Assembly (NCBI GenBank): GCA_964409695.1
Contig: CAYPDX010000002.1
Location: 1-61,124, forward strand
Source: JABDAD01 sp964409695
GTDB taxonomy: Bacteria > Pseudomonadota > Alphaproteobacteria > Rickettsiales > Rickettsiaceae
Direction: 5' to 3'
DNA length: 61,124 nucleotides
Below the pieces are notes generated by a model, which was not told where the DNA came from, did not search any database, and saw only the letters and a program-made list of their open reading frames with translations. Positions 8,782-17,494 of the stretch are shown in pieces (within the stretch, counting starts at the first letter, position 1; every line of letters starts with the position of its first letter). A program made the position numbers and the translations under genes.

Positions 8782-10236
8782 ATGTCAGATAAACCACTGC
8801 CAGGAAAGATAAAAAATAATCCTGAGCTGGCTGAATCAGCGGCTCAGGTTAATAAGTTTCTTGGTGACAAAATAACTCGTCCTATAACGGATTTTCAAGC
8901 AGTTGGAGAGAAGACTAGCGGCTTAAGTGCTGGATATGTTGTTGATAGAATTGAGGACAGAAAAAGACATTTATTAAAAAAAAGTTATAAGTCACTTGAA
9001 AGTACAAGTTCACGTCAAATACAGCAGGATAGGTTAGATTTACAAAATGAATTTATAGCATCAAAGTTCTTTCAATTATCGCTTAAGGATAGAGCCGCTA
9101 AAATTTCATTAGTTGTAACTTCTAAAGATTCTAATGAGATACATCTAACTTCTAAGTTTATTGAAGAATTTCATGGGATACCGGATATAGCTCCTAGTAT
9201 GCATGAATACTTTGATCCATCGCATCCGAATTTACAAAAAATAGATGGTTTTGAGAAGGTAATCGCGGCTTGTATATTAGCTGGAGATGCGGATTATCAT
9301 GCTGGTAATCTAGGTGTTGTCCCTAAGAGAAATGATGAGGGGAATATTGAATTAGGGGAAGACGGTAAGCCATCAAAATATAATATGGTTAAAATAGATT
9401 ATGGAAGGTCTTGGGATATATATGAAAGCGAAAGCGAATTAAGGGAGAAGACTGCTTCTGTAGTACAAAATTATTCATTATTAAATATCCCTTGTGATGT
9501 TTCTAAACTAAAAGACTCTATTTCTCATATTGCAGTTATTAGTGATGATGAGATTACAAAAATGGTTCAATCTTCAACTCATGAACTAATTAAGCAAGGA
9601 GTAGGTGTATTTAGTAGTAATGGGTTAAAAGTTAGCAATCTAGACAAAATGCACAAAGATTCGGTAGACATGTTCGATCAATCTTATATTGAGGCATATA
9701 AAAAGAGGAGAGATCAATTAAAAGAAATGTCTAGAACTTTAGAAATAATTGAAAAAATTGCACCTGTTGATGAAAATTGGAAACAAGGGAAGTGGTTACA
9801 AGATATAAGGGGGAAGGACCCAGTTATTTGGGCTAGTGAGAATAATAAAATGATAGAAGGAAAGGACCCATTAGAATGGAGAAAAGAAAAAGATGCCGCT
9901 GCTCTACTCGTATTTGCCGGTGTTAGTGCAAGCGCTGGAGAGGAGGCTCGTATTTCAATGGAGGTGAAAGATACAAGTGCAAAACCAAAAAGAAGTTTTT
10001 TTCGCTTACCTTTATTTGGAAAAAAGGCTTCTTCACAGGAAGAGAATGTTGTAAATTCGACAAATATTGCACCTGATCAGAAGCAGGCATCTTCTAGAGT
10101 TAATAAAAAATCAAAGCCAGTTGTGCTTTGGAGAAAAAAAGTGAGTACTGCGGATTCGGATGTGCCTGTGTCTACGAGTTCAACAAGTAGTATACCACTT
10201 GTAAAAAACCAAAAAACAATAATAAGGAATATATAA
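8782..10236 (+). CDS. Candidate secreted effector with PI3/4-kinase-like catalytic motifs
   Basis: I do not know a named homologue of this 484-residue protein. Residues about 45-210 carry the order of motifs of phosphatidylinositol-kinase-like folds: a small Gly/Ser turn (TSGLSAGYVV, 45-54), Lys66/Lys67 in HLLKK, Glu90 in a following helix, a catalytic-loop-like DYHAGN (Asp171-Asn176; PI kinases have DRHxxN) and a metal-binding IDYG (Asp206; PI kinases have IDFG). Residues 320-380 repeat the short pattern GKDP-x-x-W. The C-terminal 90 residues are Ser/Lys-rich and look disordered, as in many type IV effectors. No signal peptide or membrane segment is seen. Kinase activity and export are inferences. 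It stands alone with its own GGAG ribosome binding site. Confidence 0.6.
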   Translation: MSDKPLPGKIKNNPELAESAAQVNKFLGDKITRPITDFQAVGEKTSGLSAGYVVDRIEDRKRHLLKKSYKSLESTSSRQIQQDRLDLQNEFIASKFFQLSLKDRAAKISLVVTSKDSNEIHLTSKFIEEFHGIPDIAPSMHEYFDPSHPNLQKIDGFEKVIAACILAGDADYHAGNLGVVPKRNDEGNIELGEDGKPSKYNMVKIDYGRSWDIYESESELREKTASVVQNYSLLNIPCDVSKLKDSISHIAVISDDEITKMVQSSTHELIKQGVGVFSSNGLKVSNLDKMHKDSVDMFDQSYIEAYKKRRDQLKEMSRTLEIIEKIAPVDENWKQGKWLQDIRGKDPVIWASENNKMIEGKDPLEWRKEKDAAALLVFAGVSASAGEEARISMEVKDTSAKPKRSFFRLPLFGKKASSQEENVVNSTNIAPDQKQASSRVNKKSKPVVLWRKKVSTADSDVPVSTSSTSSIPLVKNQKTIIRNI

Positions 10237-10250
10237 TTATAAGTAAACCC

Positions 10251-10565
10251 ATGAACCATCTATGTCCGATTGATAAAAACACGCCTCAGCTCGAGCTTGA
10301 GGAAGCGAATAAATTGCTAGCAAAATTGCCAGAGGGCTGGAGAATTAATGACTCAGGCCATCTATATAAAGAATATAAATTTAAAGATTTTATTGCCCCT
10401 CTGAATTTTGTAAATAGGATTGCAATAATAGCTGAAGAAGATGCTCACCATCCTGATATTACAATATCGTGGGGTAAATGTACTATTGAGATTTGGAGCC
10501 ACGTTATTAATGGGCTTTCAAAAAATGACTTTACTCTTGCTAGTAAAATAGAAGAGCTTCTATGA
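10251..10565 (+). CDS. phhB: Pterin-4a-carbinolamine dehydratase
   Basis: The 104-residue protein matches the PCD/DCoH family, which dehydrates 4a-hydroxytetrahydropterin. The active-site segment AEEDAHHPDITISW with its paired histidines is intact, as is the C-terminal IWSHVINGLSKNDF. Many bacteria that lack phenylalanine hydroxylase keep this gene, so the role may be in pterin or molybdopterin metabolism instead. It overlaps yhhQ by four bases. Confidence 0.92.
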   Translation: MNHLCPIDKNTPQLELEEANKLLAKLPEGWRINDSGHLYKEYKFKDFIAPLNFVNRIAIIAEEDAHHPDITISWGKCTIEIWSHVINGLSKNDFTLASKIEELL

Positions 10566-11209
10566 CGAGTTCAGCGAGAATCTATACTATTTTATGCGTT
10601 GTTTTCTCTATTCTTGTAGTTGTTGGTAATTTAACTTATCAAAAATTCGTATTTTTAGATATTTTTCAATTTTGCAGATTTGAATTATCTGTCGGGGCTA
10701 TACTATATCCTCTTACTTTTTTAGTGATGGATTTAATAGCAGAGTTTTATGGGAGAGAGAATGCTCGTTTTTGTGTAAGACTTGCCGTTGCTATGAATAT
10801 TATGACAGTAGTTATCATTGCCTTTATGGATTCTCTGCAAGCTACTAGCTGGTCAAAAATTAATGATGAGAATTTTCATAATATATTTGGTTTTTATAGC
10901 GTGGCATTTATTGGTTCAATAGTTGCTTGTTATATATCGCAATCCATAGATATTAAGATATATCTCTGGCTTAAGAAAATTACTAAGGAGAGATTCATGT
11001 GGATTAGAAATCTTCTAAGCACATCCATATCACTTTTTGTCGATACGTCAATAGTTATAGGTTTTATGACGATATTTGGTGCTTTGCCTAGTCAGCAGGC
11101 ATTTAATCTTATACATAATAGCTATTCGTTTAAATTGCTCTTTATATTATGTAGTGTGCCATTATTTTATATTTTAGTTTTTATAACAAGGAAGCTAAAG
11201 AATGAGTAA
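10562..11209 (+). CDS. yhhQ: Queuosine precursor transporter (YhhQ family)
   Basis: This 215-residue integral membrane protein has about six hydrophobic segments and the family signature LTFLVMDLIAEFYGRENAR near residue 55. YhhQ members import 7-cyano-7-deazaguanine or 7-aminomethyl-7-deazaguanine, or queuine in some pathogens, for modification of wobble position 34 of tRNAs. A salvage route would suit an intracellular bacterium, but the substrate here is inferred. The start overlaps phhB and the end overlaps nth by eight bases. Confidence 0.88.
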   Translation: MTSSARIYTILCVVFSILVVVGNLTYQKFVFLDIFQFCRFELSVGAILYPLTFLVMDLIAEFYGRENARFCVRLAVAMNIMTVVIIAFMDSLQATSWSKINDENFHNIFGFYSVAFIGSIVACYISQSIDIKIYLWLKKITKERFMWIRNLLSTSISLFVDTSIVIGFMTIFGALPSQQAFNLIHNSYSFKLLFILCSVPLFYILVFITRKLKNE

Positions 11210-11840
11210 ATTATCCATTCTCGCAGATAATGTTTTTACTATTCTTTCTAAAAAAAATCCTGAGCCAAAAACAGAATTAGAATATACAAATTTATTTACG
11301 CTTTTAGTAGCTGTAAGCCTTTCAGCTCAAGCAACTGATGTGTCAGTAAATAAAGCAACAAACTCTCTATTTAAAGTAGCTGATTCACCTTCTAAAATGC
11401 TTACCCTTGGTGAAGATGGGCTGAAGTCTTATATTAAAACTATTGGCTTATATAATAATAAGGCAAAAAACACAATTGCTCTTTCTAAGATGTTAGTTGA
11501 ACAATATAAAGGAGAAGTCCCGCTTACTTTCGATGAGTTAAAGTCTCTACCAGGAGTTGGTAGGAAAACAGCAAATGTTGTTTTAAATTGCTGGCTAAAA
11601 CTTCCAACAATGCCTGTAGATACTCATGTGTTTAGAGTGGCAAAGCGTATAGGGATTTGCTCTGGATCTACACCGGAAAAAGTGGAGCATGAGCTTCTTG
11701 CGAATATTCCAAAAAAATGGCTCATGTATGCTCATCATTGGTTGATTTTACACGGTAGATATATATGTAAAGCAAGGAAGCCAATGTGTGATATCTGTCC
11801 GATTTCTAACTATTGTGAATATTTTAAATCTATCAAATGA
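11202..11840 (+). CDS. nth: Endonuclease III, base-excision repair glycosylase
   Basis: Nth removes oxidised pyrimidines and nicks the abasic site. The 212-residue protein has the helix-hairpin-helix LPGVGRKTANVV with the catalytic Lys, the catalytic Asp in PVDTHVFRVAKR, and a C-terminal four-cysteine iron-sulfur motif of spacing C-x6-C-x2-C-x5-C (CKARKPMCDICPISNYC). The length is standard. It is translationally coupled to yhhQ. Confidence 0.97.
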   Translation: MSKLSILADNVFTILSKKNPEPKTELEYTNLFTLLVAVSLSAQATDVSVNKATNSLFKVADSPSKMLTLGEDGLKSYIKTIGLYNNKAKNTIALSKMLVEQYKGEVPLTFDELKSLPGVGRKTANVVLNCWLKLPTMPVDTHVFRVAKRIGICSGSTPEKVEHELLANIPKKWLMYAHHWLILHGRYICKARKPMCDICPISNYCEYFKSIK

Positions 11841-11934
11841 TGATTTCTATCCATATTGGGTAAAATTTTCTTGCAAAATTTAATCTTTCTCTTTATTATG
11901 CGAGTTTTTATAGCATTGAGTGGAGACTGTCAGA

Positions 11935-12540
11935 ATGTCAGAAATAGTTGTCTTAAAAGGCGAAATAAGAAATAAGATGGGCACTGGCCCTGCAAGAGAC
12001 TTACGCCGCGCTGGTTTAATACCTGCTACAATATATGGTAATAAGCAGGAGCCTATGTCTGTAAGCCTTGTTGAAAAAGATGTTACAAGACTTTACAGAA
12101 AACATGGATTTACTTCAACTCTTCTTGAAATTGAAGTTGATGGAAAGAAACATAAAGTTTTACCAAAAGCAGTTGATCTACATCCTATTACAGATTTGGT
12201 CAGGCATGCAGATTTTCTATTTGTACCAGCAAAAGGAACTCAAAAAGTTTCTGTTCCTATTGTGTATGAAGGGAAAGAAAGATCTCTCGGTGTTAAAAGA
12301 GGTGGTTTTTTCAATATTATTAAACGTAGGCTTGAGCTAGAATGTCCAGTTGGAAATATTCCATTAGATATTATTATTGATGTTACGAATATGCCGGTTG
12401 CAACTTCTTTAAAAGTTTCAAATGTTAAATTGCCAGAAGGTTGTAGTTTGGTTTCTAAAAATGATTTTGTTGTAGCGTCTATTATTGGGCGTGCTGGTAA
12501 AGTTGACCCAGATGAAGCTGCTGCAACTCCAGCAAAATAG
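11935..12540 (+). CDS. rplY: 50S ribosomal protein L25, general-stress (CTC) form
   Basis: L25 binds 5S rRNA. This 201-residue form has the N-terminal L25 domain plus the C-terminal TL5 beta domain found in CTC-type proteins, ending in an Asp/Glu/Ala-rich tail. The ATG at 11935 is preferred to an in-frame GTG at 11920, because GGAG at 11922-11925 is well placed for the ATG and the protein then begins MSEIVVLKGEIR. It is followed seven bases later by pth, a widely conserved pairing. Confidence 0.95.
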   Translation: MSEIVVLKGEIRNKMGTGPARDLRRAGLIPATIYGNKQEPMSVSLVEKDVTRLYRKHGFTSTLLEIEVDGKKHKVLPKAVDLHPITDLVRHADFLFVPAKGTQKVSVPIVYEGKERSLGVKRGGFFNIIKRRLELECPVGNIPLDIIIDVTNMPVATSLKVSNVKLPEGCSLVSKNDFVVASIIGRAGKVDPDEAAATPAK

Positions 12541-12547
12541 GTAAGAT

Positions 12548-13090
12548 GTGCTTATTGTTGGCCTTGGTAATCCTGGAGCTGAATATAGAAGTACAAGACA
12601 TAATATAGGTTTTAGGGCGGTCGAGCTATTAGCAGATCGCCTTAATTTTTCTTGGAAGACATCTTTAAAATTTAAAGCAGAAGTCGCAGCTGGAAATTTT
12701 GCTAATCAAAAAATTATCCTAGTAAAGCCAAATACTTACATGAATCTTTCTGGCGAATCCATATCTATAATCAAAGAATATTATAATATTCCTATCGCTG
12801 ACGTTGTAGTACTACATGATGAGCTTGATATTAAACTCGGCGTAGTTAAATATAAGCAAGCAGGTGGTAGTGCAGGGCATAATGGTATAAAATCTTTAGA
12901 TCAACATATAGGAAATAATTACCATAGGATTAGGATAGGAATAGGAAGACCGGAACATTCTGGAGAAGTTTCATCCTATGTTTTAAGTAAATTCTCAAAA
13001 GAAGATGAGCTGACTGTGGCTGAAGTCTTAGAAAATATTGCCAGCCAATACAAATTGTTGCTCCAAAAAGATTTTACCTCTATAGTTTAG
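12548..13090 (+). CDS. pth: Peptidyl-tRNA hydrolase
   Basis: Pth releases peptides from tRNAs that drop off the ribosome. The 180 residues begin MLIVGLGNPGAEY and include the catalytic His in STRHNIGF, the Asn in NTYMNLSG, the Asp of HDELDI and GGSAGHNGIKS. The start codon is GTG at 12548; the ATG two bases earlier is out of frame and opens only a short peptide. It follows rplY closely and is probably co-transcribed with it. Confidence 0.97.
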   Translation: MLIVGLGNPGAEYRSTRHNIGFRAVELLADRLNFSWKTSLKFKAEVAAGNFANQKIILVKPNTYMNLSGESISIIKEYYNIPIADVVVLHDELDIKLGVVKYKQAGGSAGHNGIKSLDQHIGNNYHRIRIGIGRPEHSGEVSSYVLSKFSKEDELTVAEVLENIASQYKLLLQKDFTSIV

Positions 13091-13114
13091 TAATACACAA
13101 TTTTGGAGGCTAAA

Positions 13115-13744
13115 ATGATATACTCAAAAGAAGCAAATCAAGAAAAATGCCCATTTATTTTGCCTAAGTTGCCTTATGCAAAAGCAGATTTAGCTCCCCA
13201 TATGAGTGCAGAAACTTTTGATTTTCACCATGAAAAACATCATATGGCTTATGTGACAAACTTGAATAAATTGTTGGAATCTAACATTGAGTTAGCATCA
13301 AAAAATCTTGAAGAAATAATTGTAGCAACGCATAAAAATGCAAGTCTTGCAGGTTTTTTTAATAATGCGGCGCAGGTCTGGAATCATACATTTTTTTGGC
13401 ATTCAATGAAAAAGAATGGTGGCGGCAAACCTTCTGCTAAGCTTTTATCTCAAATAGAAAAAGATTTTGGTAGTTACGATAAATTTCAAGATGAATTCAA
13501 ACAAGCAGGAGCTACTCAATTCGGAAGTGGATGGGCATGGCTTGTAGTTGATGAATCTGGGAAATTAAAAGTGGTAAAAACTTCTAATGCTGATACGCCA
13601 ATAACTTCAGGTTTAAAACCACTTATGTGTTGCGACGTATGGGAACATGCATATTACATAGATTATCGTAATAGAAGACCTGATTTTCTATCTTCATTCT
13701 TGAATCACTTAGTGAATTGGGATTTTGCAGAAAAGAATTTGTAG
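13115..13744 (+). CDS. sodB: Superoxide dismutase, iron type
   Basis: The enzyme dismutates superoxide in the cytoplasm. The metal ligands are visible in FHHEKHHMAYV, VWNHTFFWHSM and DVWEHAYYIDYRNRR. The Gln in NNAAQVWNHTFFW is the position used by Fe-type enzymes. The 209-residue protein starts at ATG 13115, which has a strong GGAGG at 13105-13109; an upstream TTG at 13103 overlaps that ribosome binding site and is rejected. It carries about ten extra residues at the N-terminus compared with the usual start, and no signal peptide. Confidence 0.96.
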   Translation: MIYSKEANQEKCPFILPKLPYAKADLAPHMSAETFDFHHEKHHMAYVTNLNKLLESNIELASKNLEEIIVATHKNASLAGFFNNAAQVWNHTFFWHSMKKNGGGKPSAKLLSQIEKDFGSYDKFQDEFKQAGATQFGSGWAWLVVDESGKLKVVKTSNADTPITSGLKPLMCCDVWEHAYYIDYRNRRPDFLSSFLNHLVNWDFAEKNL

Positions 13745-13766
13745 TTTTTCTAAATGTAATTCATCC

Positions 13767-13796
13767 GACTATTTTAACGCTTATATTAAAATAGTC
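13767..13796 (+). terminator. Hairpin after sodB
   Basis: A perfect 11-bp stem (13767-13777 with 13786-13796) and an 8-base loop lie 23 bases after the sodB stop. No T-run follows, so it could be a transcript-end stabiliser rather than an intrinsic terminator. Confidence 0.6.
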
Positions 13797-14077
13797 GCGA
13801 CCAAAATAATATAGGAGTTAAAATAGTAGGCGTATAAACCTAATTCTACCGTAGCTTTATGTATTTTATCACGCGCTACATGACAAAATAACTTTTGTAA
13901 TAATCGCAATCCCTAAAAACACCATCATGTGACCTTTGTGTAAGAGTAGGCCGAGAAGCCTTGTATATTTGGGTTTCTTTTTTGCACTTTCTAGTTCAAT
14001 CTATTTAAAAATATTTGTGGCAATAAATGATATTGTTAGTCTATAATCCAGCTTCAAAATAAGTTTAGAAGGATTTT
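13797..14077. other. Spacer between sodB and murC, possible small RNA or leader
   Basis: No open frame of note is present. At about 13952-13984 a weak hairpin (AGAAGCC pairing with GGGTTTCT through one G-U) is followed by a T-run, which could end a short transcript. The rest of the spacer matches no RNA family I know. A purine-rich AGAAGGA lies before the murC ATG. Confidence 0.35.
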
Positions 14078-15517
14078 ATGCAACGTTTATTGAGTTTAAA
14101 TAATTTCGGTATGGAAGCTAGGTTTCATATTGTGGGAATTGGTGGAATAGGAATGAGTGGGATAGCCGAGATTTTAAATAATCTTGGTTATAATGTACAG
14201 GGCTCTGATGTTGCAGCAAATTATAATACAAAAAGATTGGAAGAAAGGGGAGTTAAAGTATATATAGGCCATGATGCTGAAAATATTATAGGGGCTGACT
14301 ACGTTGTTATCTCAACCTCTATAAAGCCTGATAATATTGAATTTATAGCAGCTAAAAAGCTCCATATTCCAATAATCAAAAGATCTGAAATGCTTGCAGA
14401 AATCATGAAAATGAAAACTTGCGTTAGTATCTCAGGGTCTCATGGCAAAACTTCAACCACATCTATTGTTGCATCGGTTTTTGAAGCAGCCGGACTTGAA
14501 CCTACCGTTATTAATGGCGGAATAATAAATACAAAATCTACAAATGCCTATGTGGGTAATGGTGAGTATATGATAGTTGAGGCAGATGAGTCAGACGCTA
14601 CATTCATACATGTCCCATCAACTATTGGTATCATTACAAATATAGATCCTGAACATCTAGATCACTATATAACATTTGAGAATCTCTATAATGCGTTTAA
14701 AAGCTTTATAAATAATCTTCCATTTTATGGCTTTGCGGTTTGCTGTGTAGATCATGCAATTACAAGAAAGTTATCCGAAGAAATTATAGATAGAAAAGTT
14801 ATAACTTATGGTATTGATTCTGAAGACGCACATGTTAGAGCTTCTAATATTAAAATGGGAATAGATGGTTCAATTTTTGATGTGAGGGTTAATTTTCCAA
14901 GAACTTGTGTGCAATATGTTATAGAAGGTGTAAAACTCTCTATTCCAGGAAAACATAATATTTTAAACTGCTTAGCTGCTATTTCAGTCGCTGCTGAGCT
15001 TGATTTTGGTGTTAGAGCGATAAAAGAAGGTCTTTCTAGATTTGAGGGGGTTAAAAGACGTTTTACTAAGACTGGTGAAGTTAATGGCATTACATTTGTA
15101 GATGATTATGCTCATCACCCAGTTGAAGTGCAAGCTACGCTTGCAACTGCAAAAGTAGTTTTGCAATCAGAAAAAAGTAAGATATTGGCTATTTTTCAAC
15201 CACATCGTTTCTCAAGATTAGCACATTTATTTGATGAATTCGTTGAAAGTCTAAACGAAGCTGATGAAATATATGTAGCGCCAGTTTATTCTGCTGGTGA
15301 AATGCAGGTTGGAGATTTTGATCATATTAAACTAGTATCAGCATTAAAAATGAGATTTCCTAAAAAGGAAATTAGAGTTATTGATGGTCAAGATGATATT
15401 CCTAAAATCATTAAAGAAAGGGCAGCTAAAGATGATTTTGTTCTATTTATGGGAGCAGGTAATGTTACAAATTGGGCGTATAAAGTTCCAGAAATTTTAA
15501 GTGATAAGTCTAAATAA
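14078..15517 (+). CDS. murC: UDP-N-acetylmuramate--L-alanine ligase
   Basis: MurC adds L-Ala to UDP-MurNAc, the first amino-acid step of peptidoglycan synthesis. The 479 residues include the N-terminal GIGGIGMSGIAEIL Rossmann motif, the ATP-binding SGSHGKTSTTS near residue 125, EADESDATF, the NIDPEHLDHY segment and the C-terminal DDYAHHPVE. It is followed with no spacing by murB and then ddl, a fragment of the classical division/cell-wall cluster. AGAAGGA upstream is the likely ribosome binding site. Confidence 0.98.
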   Translation: MQRLLSLNNFGMEARFHIVGIGGIGMSGIAEILNNLGYNVQGSDVAANYNTKRLEERGVKVYIGHDAENIIGADYVVISTSIKPDNIEFIAAKKLHIPIIKRSEMLAEIMKMKTCVSISGSHGKTSTTSIVASVFEAAGLEPTVINGGIINTKSTNAYVGNGEYMIVEADESDATFIHVPSTIGIITNIDPEHLDHYITFENLYNAFKSFINNLPFYGFAVCCVDHAITRKLSEEIIDRKVITYGIDSEDAHVRASNIKMGIDGSIFDVRVNFPRTCVQYVIEGVKLSIPGKHNILNCLAAISVAAELDFGVRAIKEGLSRFEGVKRRFTKTGEVNGITFVDDYAHHPVEVQATLATAKVVLQSEKSKILAIFQPHRFSRLAHLFDEFVESLNEADEIYVAPVYSAGEMQVGDFDHIKLVSALKMRFPKKEIRVIDGQDDIPKIIKERAAKDDFVLFMGAGNVTNWAYKVPEILSDKSK

Positions 15518-16414
15518 ATGACCAAAATAAAACTTCCAGAAATTAGAGGGGAATATAGGTTTGGATTTAATTTGGCTCCTGTAACTTGGTTTAAAGTTGG
15601 AGGCAATGCTGAAGTTTTATATAGGCCAGAGGATTTAGAAGATCTGCAATTTTTTCTATCTAATATTGAAAAAACAGTTCCTATCACAGTTATTGGAAAT
15701 TGTTCAAATATTATTGTTAGAGATGGTGGAGTGGACGGGGTTGTTATAAAGCTTGGCAGGAATTTTGCTAAAATTGATATGGAGGCTGAAGATACTATTA
15801 TTTCTGGGGCAGGGGCTTTAAATTCAAGTGTTGCAACATATGCGGCTCAAAATTCACGGTCAAATTTAGAATTTTTAGTTGGAATACCGGGAACTATTGG
15901 AGCAGGCATTAGAATGAATGCAGGCGCATATGGTACAGAATTTAAGGACGTGCTGATAAAATTCAAAGCAATCGATTTTGCTGGAAAGATTCATGAATTT
16001 GATTCATCAGTTGATTTTTTTAAATATAGAAAATGTTTACTGAGTGATGATTTAATTTTTGTAGAGGCAAGCTTCAAAACTATCCAGATGGATCAAAATC
16101 TTATCAAAGAACAAATGCAACAAATAAACGAGAAAAGAGTTAGTACTCAGCCAATAAAGGAAAAAACAGGTGGCAGTACTTTTGCGAATCCTGATGGAAA
16201 TAGTTCGTGGAAATTAATTGATGAAGCTGGTTTAAGGGGGTATAGAATTGGCGGTGCAGAATTTTCTCATCAACATTGTAATTTTATGATAAATATAGGT
16301 GATGCTACAGCTAAGGATCTTGAGGATTTAGGTGAATTAGCAATTAATAAAGTAAAAGAAAAGAGCGGTATAGAGTTAAAATGGGAAATAAAGAGAATAG
16401 GGAAATATGACTAG
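15518..16414 (+). CDS. murB: UDP-N-acetylenolpyruvoylglucosamine reductase
   Basis: MurB is a flavoenzyme that reduces UDP-GlcNAc-enolpyruvate to UDP-MurNAc with NADPH. Motifs are TWFKVGGNAEVL, the FAD-binding GNCSNIIVRDGG, VGIPGTIGAGIRMNAGAYG and GGSTFANPDG with the catalytic Ser. The 298-residue length fits the type II form. Its ATG follows the murC stop directly and its end overlaps ddl by eight bases. It supplies the substrate that MurC uses. Confidence 0.97.
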   Translation: MTKIKLPEIRGEYRFGFNLAPVTWFKVGGNAEVLYRPEDLEDLQFFLSNIEKTVPITVIGNCSNIIVRDGGVDGVVIKLGRNFAKIDMEAEDTIISGAGALNSSVATYAAQNSRSNLEFLVGIPGTIGAGIRMNAGAYGTEFKDVLIKFKAIDFAGKIHEFDSSVDFFKYRKCLLSDDLIFVEASFKTIQMDQNLIKEQMQQINEKRVSTQPIKEKTGGSTFANPDGNSSWKLIDEAGLRGYRIGGAEFSHQHCNFMINIGDATAKDLEDLGELAINKVKEKSGIELKWEIKRIGKYD

Positions 16415-17402
16415 TTTTCACACTGAATTTCGTGCAAAATCCATAGTAAAAAAATTATCTGAATCTGGTACAACCCACGTTGTGCTTCTTGAAGGAGGAA
16501 TGTCAGCTGAAAGAGAAGTTTCGCTTTCTTCTGGTGTAGGAGTTGGGAAAGCACTAGTTGAAAATAATTATAAAGTAACTTCTGTCGATATGGGCGTTGA
16601 TTTTGCATCGGTACTTTTGGATCTTAAACCTGATGTTGTATTTAATTGCCTGCATGGCACATATGGTGAAGATGGATGCGTTCCTGGAATGCTTGATATT
16701 CTAAGAATCCCATACACACATTCTGGTGTTCTCGCATCTGCTCTTGCATTTAATAAAAATAAATCTAGAGAAATATTTATAAGTAGTGGGATTAAATGTG
16801 CTGAAGGAAAATTAGTTACAAAAGCTGATAATATAAAAACAGACCCGCTACCAAGACCTTATGTTATAAAACCATTATCTCAAGGTTCTAGCGTCGGTGT
16901 AGAAGTGATATTCGCTGATGATGCGTTTGATTTTGCAGATTATAATTTTGAATATGGCGATATAATTGTAGAAAAATACATTAAGGGCAGAGAGCTCCAA
17001 ATTGCTGTATTAAATGGCAAGCCTCTAGATGTTTTAGAAATAAAACTTTTAAAGCAAAAAAGATTCTATGATTATGAAGTAAAATATACAGATGGATTCG
17101 CTGAACATATTTTACCAGCAAGAATTGATCCAGATGCATATAAAAGAGCATTAGAGATAAGCGAAAAAGTATATAAGGCAATAGGTTGCCGCGGTATGAC
17201 AAGAGTTGAGATGATTTATAATGAAGAAGAGGATGAACATTATATTCTCGAACTAAATACACATCCAGGTATGACCCCACTATCTATCTGCCCTGAAATC
17301 GCCGCATATAATGGTATTAGTTTTAAAGAGCTTGTAAAGCAGCTTGTAGAAGCAGCAAGCTATGATGGCGACGAGAATACCAAGTCGAAATTGAGTTTCT
17401 AG
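16407..17402 (+). CDS. ddl: D-alanine--D-alanine ligase
   Basis: Ddl makes the D-Ala-D-Ala dipeptide of the peptidoglycan stem. The ATP-grasp fold is shown by GGMSAEREVSLSSG, FNCLHGTYGEDG, IKPLSQGSSVGV, the GRELQIAVL segment and the Mg-binding ELNTHPGMTPLS. The 331 residues include about 25 extra at the N-terminus compared with the shortest homologues. It ends the murC-murB-ddl unit; ftsQ and ftsA, often next in other alphaproteobacteria, are not here. Confidence 0.97.
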   Translation: MTSFHTEFRAKSIVKKLSESGTTHVVLLEGGMSAEREVSLSSGVGVGKALVENNYKVTSVDMGVDFASVLLDLKPDVVFNCLHGTYGEDGCVPGMLDILRIPYTHSGVLASALAFNKNKSREIFISSGIKCAEGKLVTKADNIKTDPLPRPYVIKPLSQGSSVGVEVIFADDAFDFADYNFEYGDIIVEKYIKGRELQIAVLNGKPLDVLEIKLLKQKRFYDYEVKYTDGFAEHILPARIDPDAYKRALEISEKVYKAIGCRGMTRVEMIYNEEEDEHYILELNTHPGMTPLSICPEIAAYNGISFKELVKQLVEAASYDGDENTKSKLSF

Positions 17403-17405
17403 AAG

Positions 17406-17450
17406 TAATTCTGCGTAAGTCTCTATCCTCACATATGAAGAATACAGCTA
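17406..17450. repeat. Dispersed palindromic repeat, degenerate copy 1
   Basis: This segment between the convergent ddl and lpd matches 59311-59352 closely (TAATTCTGCGTAAGTCTCT, then TCCTCAC, then TATGAAGAAT). Its core resembles the central hairpin (CGTAT/ATACG) of the larger copies at 43054 and 44898. Confidence 0.6.
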
Positions 17451-17494
17451 TTACAAAAGTTTTTTCTGTCAGGTTGCTTGATGAAGAATACGTA

